NCBI GenBank assembly: GCA_020438865.1
Contig: JAGQTU010000025.1
Span: 1 to 47,747 of the forward strand
Reading direction: 5' to 3'
DNA from: Mycobacterium sp.
GTDB lineage: Bacteria > Actinomycetota > Actinomycetes > Mycobacteriales > Mycobacteriaceae
Length of the DNA stretch: 47,747 bases
The position numbers and the translations under genes are program-made. How positions within the stretch are numbered: the first letter of the stretch is position 1; each line of letters begins with the position of its first letter. The notes under the pieces are model-generated. The model did no database searches, was not told the DNA's origin, and worked only from the letters and a program-made list of their open reading frames with translations. Below, in pieces: positions 42,390 to 47,747 of the stretch.

Positions 42390-43148
42390 ATGACGCTGCA
42401 CATCGCCGAGGAGAACCGGGTCCGCACCCTGACCCTCGATCGCCCCGAGGCCCTCAACGCCTTCAACGAGGCGCTCTACGACGCCACCGCCGATGCGCTG
42501 CTGGCCGCCGCGGACGATCCCGAGGTCGCCGTCGTGATCATCACCGGCGTCGGCCGGGCGTTCAGCGCCGGCCAGGATCTCACGGAGATGCAGGAGCGCA
42601 TCACCAATCCCGACTTCGTGGTCGGCAAGCACGGCTTCCCCGGCCTGATCTCGGCGCTGACGAACTTCCCCAAGCCGCTGATCTGCGCGGTCAACGGCAT
42701 CGGCCTGGGCATCGGCACCACCATCCTCGGCTATGCCGACCTGGCGTTCATGTCCACCTCCGCGCGACTGAAGTGCCCGTTCACCAGCCTCGGGGTGGCG
42801 CCGGAGGCGGCGTCGTCATACCTGTTGCCGCAGTTGATCGGCCGGCAGAACGCCGCCTGGCTGCTGATGTCCTCGGAGTGGGTCAACGCCGAGGAGGCCC
42901 ACCGGATGGGCCTGGTGTGGAAGGTGTGCGAACCCGACGACCTGCTCACCGACGTCCGCACGCACGCCGAAGTACTTGCCTCCCGGCCGATTTCGAGCCT
43001 CATCGCGGTCAAGCAGACCATGGTCGAGCCGATTCGCGGGGAGATCGCCGCCGCGACGACGCGCGAGAACGGGTGGTTCGAGAAGCTGATGGGCGCGGCC
43101 CCGAACGCCGAGGCCCTCGCGGAGTTCAGCCGCGGCCGCTCGAGCTGA
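42390..43148 (+). CDS. Crotonase-family protein, probable delta3-delta2-enoyl-CoA isomerase type
   Basis: A 252-residue crotonase fold. The CoA-binding and oxyanion motifs EALNAFNEAL and GRAFSAGQDL (55-64) are typical. Both hydratase glutamates (144 and 164 of rat mitochondrial enzyme) appear absent: the positions read GLGIGTT and KCPF. Instead Glu139 in LGVAPEAASSYLLPQLIG sits where eukaryotic delta3-delta2-enoyl-CoA isomerases have SPEGCSSY. An isomerase moving the double bond of unsaturated acyl-CoA is therefore more likely than a hydratase. TAGGTT (42378-42383), overlapping the PPOX stop, could serve as a leaderless promoter. The 3' end overlaps the bfd gene by 23 bases. Confidence 0.82.
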   Translation: MTLHIAEENRVRTLTLDRPEALNAFNEALYDATADALLAAADDPEVAVVIITGVGRAFSAGQDLTEMQERITNPDFVVGKHGFPGLISALTNFPKPLICAVNGIGLGIGTTILGYADLAFMSTSARLKCPFTSLGVAPEAASSYLLPQLIGRQNAAWLLMSSEWVNAEEAHRMGLVWKVCEPDDLLTDVRTHAEVLASRPISSLIAVKQTMVEPIRGEIAAATTRENGWFEKLMGAAPNAEALAEFSRGRSS

Positions 43149-43335
43149 CGACCTCACGCGCCGGGCAGGCCTGCGGCCGTGCGGCGGCGATGATGGCCTG
43201 CACGGTGCGGCGGCACCGGCCGCAATCCAGCCCGGCGCCGCAGTGGGCGGCGACCTGGTTACAGGTGGTGGCGCCGTTGGCGACCGCGTCGGCGACCGCC
43301 TGGGTGGTGGCGCCGGTGCACAGGCACACATACAT
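43126..43335 (-). CDS. bfd: Bacterioferritin-associated ferredoxin (BFD-like [2Fe-2S])
   Basis: A 69-residue [2Fe-2S] protein. The cluster ligands follow the BFD spacing C4-x-C6 ... C38-x2-C41 (YVCLC and LDCGRC). In Pseudomonas and others Bfd reduces stored ferric iron in bacterioferritin so it can be released. The gene diverges from bfrA, with an IdeR box between them. The ATG at 43335 has GGAGAG upstream. The 3' end runs 23 bases into the crotonase gene on the opposite strand. Confidence 0.9.
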   Translation of the reverse strand: MYVCLCTGATTQAVADAVANGATTCNQVAAHCGAGLDCGRCRRTVQAIIAAARPQACPAREVVSSSGRG

Positions 43336-43363
43336 CGAAAGCTCTCCTCTCGCACCGGCCAGG

Positions 43364-43382
43364 TTAGCGCAGACTAACCTAA
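43364..43382. promoter_or_regulatory. IdeR iron box between bfd and bfrA
   Basis: TTAGCGCAGACTAACCTAA matches the 19-base IdeR consensus at 15 positions (also 15 on the other strand). It is 28 bases before the bfd start and 130 before bfrA. IdeR represses uptake genes and activates bacterioferritin in M. tuberculosis, so one box here could do either. Confidence 0.75.
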
Positions 43383-43512
43383 GTCGGCACGCCCGCCAAC
43401 GCGCCGGATCAGCCCCTGCCGGTGCGGCCTGCACTACATTGGTTTTTCGGGCCGCCCGCGGCGGTCCCAGCCACCAGCCAAGACCCTCGTTCCCCGCCCG
43501 GCAGGAGCCGCC

Positions 43513-43992
43513 ATGCAAGGAGATCCCGAAGTACTGCGCCTGCTCAACGAGCAGCTGACCAGCGAGTTGACCGCCATCAACCAGTACTTCCTGCACTCCA
43601 AGATGCAGGACAACTGGGGCTTCACCGAGCTGGCCAAACACACTCGGGCCGAGTCCTTCGACGAGATGGTGCACGCCGAGCGGATCACCGACCGGATCCT
43701 GTTGCTCGACGGCCTGCCCAACTACCAGCGCATCGGTTCGCTGCGGGTGGGGCAGAGCCTGCGGGAACAGTTCGAGAGCGATCTGGCGATCGAGTACGAG
43801 GTGCTGGCCCGACTCAAGCCGGCCATCATCCTGTGCCGGGAGAAGCAGGACTCAACCACCGCGGTACTGTTCGAGGAGATCGTGGCCGACGAGGAGAAGC
43901 ACGTCGACTACCTCGAGACGCAACTCGAACTGATGGACAAGCTCGGCGAGGAGCTGTACTCCGCCCAGTGCGTGTCGCGGCCGCCGAGCTGA
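43513..43992 (+). CDS. bfrA: Bacterioferritin BfrA
   Basis: A 159-residue haem-containing ferritin, a 24-subunit iron store in the cytosol. Every ferroxidase ligand is present: Glu18, Glu51, His54, Glu94, Glu127 and His130. The haem ligand Met52 is also present. The length equals M. tuberculosis BfrA (Rv1876). AGGAG lies 6 bases before the ATG. With bfd diverging from it and an IdeR box between, this is a complete store-and-release pair. The last 25 bases overlap the start of the MFS gene. Confidence 0.96.
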   Translation: MQGDPEVLRLLNEQLTSELTAINQYFLHSKMQDNWGFTELAKHTRAESFDEMVHAERITDRILLLDGLPNYQRIGSLRVGQSLREQFESDLAIEYEVLARLKPAIILCREKQDSTTAVLFEEIVADEEKHVDYLETQLELMDKLGEELYSAQCVSRPPS

Positions 43993-46040
43993 CGGCACCC
44001 GCAACCGCCGCTGCGGACCCGGAGACGGGCGGCGTCCGCATCGGCCCCCAACGACGAAACCTGATCTTCGTCGCGGTCCTGCTCGGCATGCTGCTGGCCG
44101 CACTGGACCAGACCATCGTGGCCACCGCGCTGCCGACGGTGGTGGCCGACCTGGGCGGGGCCGGCCATCAGTCCTGGGTGGTGACCAGCTATCTGCTGGC
44201 GTCCACGATCACCACGGCAATCGTCGGGAAACTCGGTGACCTGTTCGGGCGCAAGGCGATCTTCCAGGCCGCGATCGTGTTCTTCTTCGCCGGCTCGGTG
44301 CTGTGCGGCCTGTCGTCGTCGATGACGATGCTGGTGGCGTCGCGGGCGCTGCAGGGCATCGGCGGAGGGGCGATCATGGTCACCTCGATGGCGGTGATCG
44401 GCGGGGTCATCCCGTTGCGCGAACGGGGCCGCTACCAGGGCGCGCTGGGGGCCGTGTTCGGGGTGACGACGGTGATCGGCCCACTGCTGGGCGGGTTCTT
44501 CACCGACCACCTGTCCTGGCGCTGGGCGTTCTGGATCAACGTGCCCGTCGCGGTGGTGGTGTTCGTGGTCGCGGCGCTGACCATTCCCGCCCTCGGCCGT
44601 GTCGGCAGACCGGTGATCGATTACGCCGGAATCCTTTTCGTCGGGCTCGGCGCCTCCGGACTGACGCTGGCCACCAGTTGGGGCGGTAGCACCTATGCGT
44701 GGTGGTCGCCGACCATCATCGGGCTGTTCGCCGCCTCGGCGCTGGCCCTGACCGTCTTCGTCAGGGTCGAACTGCGCGCCGCCGAACCGGTGCTGCCGAT
44801 CCGGTTGTTCAGCGACCCGGTGTTCACGGTCTGCTGCGTGCTGAGCTTCGTGGTCGGTTTCGCCATGCTCGGTGCCTTGACTTTCCTACCGACGTTCATG
44901 CAGTTCGTCGATGGCGTCTCGGCCACCGCATCCGGGTTGCGCACCCTGCCGATGGTGGTCGGGCTGCTGATCACCTCGATGGGCAGCGGCCCAGTGCGGG
45001 GGCGCGCCGGGCGGGGCAAGAGCGTAGCGGTCGTGGGCACCGCGGTGATGGCCGGCGCGTTCGTGCTGCTGTCGCAGATGGGCGCGGACACCCCGGTGTG
45101 GCGCCAGTCGCTGTACCTGTTCACCCTCGGCACCGGCATCGGCCTGTGCATGCAGGTGCTCATCCTCACGGTGCAGAACACCGCGAAGTTCGAGGACCTG
45201 GGCGTGGCCACCTCCGGGGTGACGTTCTTCCGCACCATCGGAAGCTCGTTCGGCGCGGCCATCTTCGGCTCGCTGTTCGCCAACTTCCTCGACGACCGCA
45301 TCGGGCCGGCCCTGGCCGCCTCCGGTGCCCCGGCGGTGGCCGCCCAGTCACCGCAGGCCCTGCACAAGCTGCCCGCCGGGATGGCCGCGCCCATCATCGA
45401 CGCCTATGCCGACTCGCTCGGCCGGGTGTTCTTGTGCGCAGCCCCGGTCGCGCTGGTCGGGTTCGTGCTCGCGCTGATGCTCAAGGAGGTGCCACTGCGC
45501 GAGATGGAGGACGCCATGACGGTGGACCTCGGCGAGGGCTTCGGGATGCCGAGCACCGAGACGCCGGAGCAGATCTTGGAACTCGCGGTCGCCCGGATGA
45601 TGCGCGACTCACCCGATCTTCGGCTACGCTCGCTGGCGGGCACGCCGGGGTGTGAACTCGACGTCGCCGCGCTGTGGGGGCTGCTCCAGATCTACCGCAA
45701 CAAGCAGGTTTTCGGCTCCGCGCGGCTCACCGACATCGCCGAGCGGCTGCGGGTTCCGGGCGAGGTGCTGGAACCGACGTTCCGGCGGCTGGCCGACACC
45801 GGCTACGCCCTGCGCACCGGCGACGAGTGGTGGCTCACGCAGGCCGGTTCGCGGCAGGTGGACACCGCCTCCGCCGCGATCGCCGGGAAGATCGCGCACC
45901 GGCTGGCCCGCTCCACCGACTTCGCGGGGCGGCCGGACCGGGCGCAGGTGGAGGCGGCCCTGGAGCGGATCGCGCACCGGATGCTGGTGCAGCGCGAGTG
46001 GAGCCCGGACGAGATACACAGCCCCGCGGCGGCGGGCTAG
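43968..46040 (+). CDS. DHA2-type MFS exporter with C-terminal winged-helix domain (Rv1877-like)
   Basis: A 690-residue transporter. After a 25-residue polar start, a 14-helix DHA2/EmrB drug:H+ antiporter domain runs to about residue 510, with [14 protein letters not shown] in helix 1, the motif A loop [11 protein letters not shown] and motif C-like [16 protein letters not shown]. Residues about 545-690 are soluble: [60 protein letters not shown], which reads as a winged helix with a following helix pair. This fusion is also in Rv1877 as I recall. The GTG at 43968 is the only in-frame start near the overlap with bfrA. The transported substance is unknown. Confidence 0.88.
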   Translation: MRVAAAELTAPATAAADPETGGVRIGPQRRNLIFVAVLLGMLLAALDQTIVATALPTVVADLGGAGHQSWVVTSYLLASTITTAIVGKLGDLFGRKAIFQAAIVFFFAGSVLCGLSSSMTMLVASRALQGIGGGAIMVTSMAVIGGVIPLRERGRYQGALGAVFGVTTVIGPLLGGFFTDHLSWRWAFWINVPVAVVVFVVAALTIPALGRVGRPVIDYAGILFVGLGASGLTLATSWGGSTYAWWSPTIIGLFAASALALTVFVRVELRAAEPVLPIRLFSDPVFTVCCVLSFVVGFAMLGALTFLPTFMQFVDGVSATASGLRTLPMVVGLLITSMGSGPVRGRAGRGKSVAVVGTAVMAGAFVLLSQMGADTPVWRQSLYLFTLGTGIGLCMQVLILTVQNTAKFEDLGVATSGVTFFRTIGSSFGAAIFGSLFANFLDDRIGPALAASGAPAVAAQSPQALHKLPAGMAAPIIDAYADSLGRVFLCAAPVALVGFVLALMLKEVPLREMEDAMTVDLGEGFGMPSTETPEQILELAVARMMRDSPDLRLRSLAGTPGCELDVAALWGLLQIYRNKQVFGSARLTDIAERLRVPGEVLEPTFRRLADTGYALRTGDEWWLTQAGSRQVDTASAAIAGKIAHRLARSTDFAGRPDRAQVEAALERIAHRMLVQREWSPDEIHSPAAAG

Positions 46041-46047
46041 ATACGCG

Positions 46048-46911
46048 CTACGCGGTCAACCGCTCGAAGATCTCGGGGTAGTGCAGGTGGGCCAGGAAGT
46101 GACCGCCCGGGCGGACGTGCAGGGTGGCGCCGGGTATACGCCGGGCGAGTTCGGATTCCCAGCCGACCTTGACCAGTCGGTCGTTCTCGCCGGCCCACAC
46201 ATCGGTGCCGACGCTGATCTGCTCCGGGCCGAACCCCCACGGCCGGGCCCACGCCCGGTAATCCTCGACCACACCTTCGGGTCGGCGCAAGGCCTCGGCC
46301 GACATGGCGGCGAACACGGCGTAGCCCTCGTCGCGCAGCACCTGTCCATCGACCGGGCCCAGACCTGCGGCGGCCAGCCGGCCGTAGAGGCGCGGCGCGC
46401 GGCTCGCCGCGAAATGCATTGTCCGAAAGCACATCCGATCCAGCCAGGGAGCGGTCCGGGAGAGCCGGGTGTAGGCCCTGTCGAACGCCGGCAGTTGTGC
46501 GAACACGCCGGGTTCGGTCAGCGGCAATGCCCCGGCGACGATCGCGAGACGGCGGACGCGTATCGGCATGGCGGCGGCCGCCGCCGCGGCGTACTGGCCG
46601 CCCATCGACCAGCCCATGACGGCGAAGGTGTCCACCTCGAGGTGATCCATCAGTTCGCCGACATCGCCGGCCCAATCCAGGATCGTGCGTCCGGGGCTGG
46701 GGTCGGATCCTCCGATACCAGGGCGGTCGGGGGAGATCACCCGGACTCCCGCCGCAAGAGCGGGCCCGTCGGCCGCAGCTATGTCGAGTCGGCAGGCCAG
46801 ACCGCCGTGGGCGTTGACGACGACGGCGCCATCGGGTGCGCCGTACTGCGCGTAGGCCATGGCACGCCCGTCCCGCAGCCGTACCGTGAGGTGTTCGCGA
46901 TCACCGGGCAT
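46048..46911 (-). CDS. Alpha/beta hydrolase
   Basis: A 287-residue alpha/beta-hydrolase. The nucleophile Ser102 is in MGWSMGGQYA, with Asp244 (WAGENDRLV) and His271 (PGGHF) completing the triad. The oxyanion loop is HGGLACRLD (35-43), and SPDRPGIGGSDPSPGRT is the conserved post-strand segment. A helical cap lies at about 130-215. There is no signal peptide. The substrate is unknown; neighbours give little help, since it lies between the MFS gene (convergent) and a CMD gene (divergent), and the pair is not in the Rv1877-Rv1878 order I recall. Confidence 0.88.
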   Translation of the reverse strand: MPGDREHLTVRLRDGRAMAYAQYGAPDGAVVVNAHGGLACRLDIAAADGPALAAGVRVISPDRPGIGGSDPSPGRTILDWAGDVGELMDHLEVDTFAVMGWSMGGQYAAAAAAAMPIRVRRLAIVAGALPLTEPGVFAQLPAFDRAYTRLSRTAPWLDRMCFRTMHFAASRAPRLYGRLAAAGLGPVDGQVLRDEGYAVFAAMSAEALRRPEGVVEDYRAWARPWGFGPEQISVGTDVWAGENDRLVKVGWESELARRIPGATLHVRPGGHFLAHLHYPEIFERLTA

Positions 46912-47010
46912 GGCATCCGCTTTCCCTGAGCTACCGCCCCGGATCGTACGCCCGGGTCACCCGCAAGACAGCTGTTCCTGACCGAGGTCCGGGCGGCGTA
47001 GCATCGCGCC

Positions 47011-47508
47011 ATGAGCCGAATCGGAGAGTTCCCCGACGACGACGTGGCGGGCTGGATCACCCGGTCCCCGGATCTGGGCACGGCGATGGCGGGCTTCAGT
47101 TCCGCGGTCTACAGCGACCGCAACCGGCTGCCGATGCGGGTGCGGGAGTTGGCCCGCATCGTGATGGCCTACGACAACGAGTGCACGGTGTGCGTCAACA
47201 CCCGCGACGCCGACGGGCCGGCCGCCGGCGTCGACGAGGAGCTCTATGAGCATGCGCTGGAATGGCGCACCTGGCCGGGGTTCACCGAGCAGGAGCGCGT
47301 CGCCGCCGAGTTCGCCCACCGGTTCGCCACCGAGCACACCAAACTGCGCGAGGACGAGGACTTCTGGGACCGCGCCCACGAACAGTTCTCCGACGAGCTG
47401 CTGGCCGACCTGACGCTGTCCTGCGCGATGTGGCTGGGCATGGGCCGGACGCTGCGCACGCTGGACATCGGGCAGGCCTGCAAGCTGACGCTGCCCAGCC
47501 GGGCCTGA
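47011..47508 (+). CDS. Carboxymuconolactone decarboxylase (AhpD-like) family protein
   Basis: A 165-residue helical protein of the CMD/AhpD family. The family's redox motif is seen as NECTVCVNTR with Cys58 and Cys61, preceded by Glu57 and an MRVRELARIVMAY helix typical of the fold. The His that usually follows the second Cys by four residues is Arg65. AhpD members reduce peroxiredoxin partners; without the His a different role is possible. The C-terminal DLTLSCAMWLGMGRTLRTLD is a second helix with one more Cys. It is followed after 43 bases by glnA3. Confidence 0.85.
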   Translation: MSRIGEFPDDDVAGWITRSPDLGTAMAGFSSAVYSDRNRLPMRVRELARIVMAYDNECTVCVNTRDADGPAAGVDEELYEHALEWRTWPGFTEQERVAAEFAHRFATEHTKLREDEDFWDRAHEQFSDELLADLTLSCAMWLGMGRTLRTLDIGQACKLTLPSRA

Positions 47509-47551
47509 GCGAAGACCGGCAGCCCGGCCGCGGGGTCGGCACAATGACGGC

Positions 47552-47747
47552 ATGACCACACCGCTCGCCGGCGCCGCATCCGCTCAGTTCGCCATCACGG
47601 CGGTCGCCCAACTGGAGGCCGACGGCATCGACACCGTCGTCGGCACCGTCGTCAACCCGGCCGGCCTGACCCACGCCAAGACGGTGCCGATCCGGCGCAC
47701 CACCGCCTTCGCCGACGCCGGCCTGGGCGCCAGCCCGGTCTGGCACG
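47552..47747 (+). CDS. glnA3: Glutamine synthetase-like protein GlnA3, N-terminal fragment
   Basis: The first 65 codons of a gene that leaves the window: the start MTTPLAGAASAQFAITAVAQ, then DGIDTVVGTVVNPAGLTHAK and IRRTTAFADAGLGASPVWH. This matches what I recall of M. tuberculosis glnA3 (Rv1878), the gene after Rv1877. GlnA3-type enzymes ligate glutamate to amines such as polyamines rather than making glutamine. Only the N-terminal beta-grasp region is here, so the ATP site cannot be checked. CACAAT at 47540-47545 may be a -10 element 6 bases before the ATG. Confidence 0.75.
   Translation, partial: MTTPLAGAASAQFAITAVAQLEADGIDTVVGTVVNPAGLTHAKTVPIRRTTAFADAGLGASPVWH

Noticed and set aside
43336-43512. 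Second IdeR box nearer to bfrA
   Set aside because: No other stretch in the gap reaches a reasonable match to the 19-base consensus.

Overview
The window is high-GC actinobacterial DNA, and the proteins are mycobacterial: an antigen 85 mycolyltransferase, the Apa/MPT32 secreted antigen, an MHB-type haemophore, an Acg-family protein, F420-type oxidoreductases and IdeR-type iron boxes. From memory, and not checked by search, many genes match in order the M. tuberculosis run from Rv1846c (blaI) to Rv1878 (glnA3): Rv1847, ndh (Rv1854c), Rv1855c, Rv1856c, apa (Rv1860), Rv1861, adhA (Rv1862), Rv1863c, Rv1866, Rv1867, Rv1868, Rv1873, Rv1874, Rv1875, bfrA (Rv1876) and Rv1877. The urease cluster, modABC and lldD2 are missing here. 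In their place are genes that do not belong to that run, including lon, phosphoketolase, two arylsulfatases and an orphan PrrB-like kinase. Lon in particular is absent from M. tuberculosis, so this is a non-tuberculous mycobacterium (Mycolicibacterium-like or a related group).

Layout. 1-1.6 kb: the start of blaI, an iron-regulated FhuF-like gene behind a CRP-type site and an IdeR box, and a PaaI thioesterase. 1.6-6.6 kb: a five-gene leftward unit made of a degenerate SDR, an LLM oxidoreductase, NDH-2, a haemophore and a PrrB-like histidine kinase. 6.9-12.6 kb: apa, a GlsB-type membrane protein, an Acg-like protein with DosR-like sites, adhA, a hypothetical gene diverging from a CGNR regulator, and a CPBP protease. 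12.7-19.0 kb: phosphoketolase, then a two-domain CaiB/BaiF CoA-transferase translationally coupled to an aldehyde dehydrogenase. 19.0-22.5 kb: two divergent lipoproteins, a wrecked TetR gene and an arylsulfatase. 22.7-27.5 kb: a thiolase-like protein without a recognisable nucleophile Cys, an epimerase/PEP-mobile-domain fusion without its catalytic His, and a SHOCT membrane protein. 27.5-38 kb: DUF72, a small secreted repeat protein, Lon, an agmatinase-family enzyme, an Ag85C-like mycolyltransferase, DUF1810, and a leftward TPR / rhomboid-like / GH13 set. 38-47.7 kb: a second thioesterase, an AtsA-like sulfatase, EthD and PPOX proteins, a crotonase that looks like an isomerase, bfd and bfrA around an IdeR box, an MFS exporter with a winged-helix tail, a hydrolase, a CMD protein and the start of glnA3.

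Themes. Iron and haem handling recur (FhuF-like gene, haemophore, bfd/bfrA, two IdeR boxes). Several proteins keep a catalytic fold but lack a key residue (SDR, thiolase-like, PEP-mobile, rhomboid-like, CMD). Several start codons sit 6-8 bases after a good -10 element, which suggests leaderless transcripts. No tRNA, rRNA, CRISPR array, insertion sequence or phage gene was seen.
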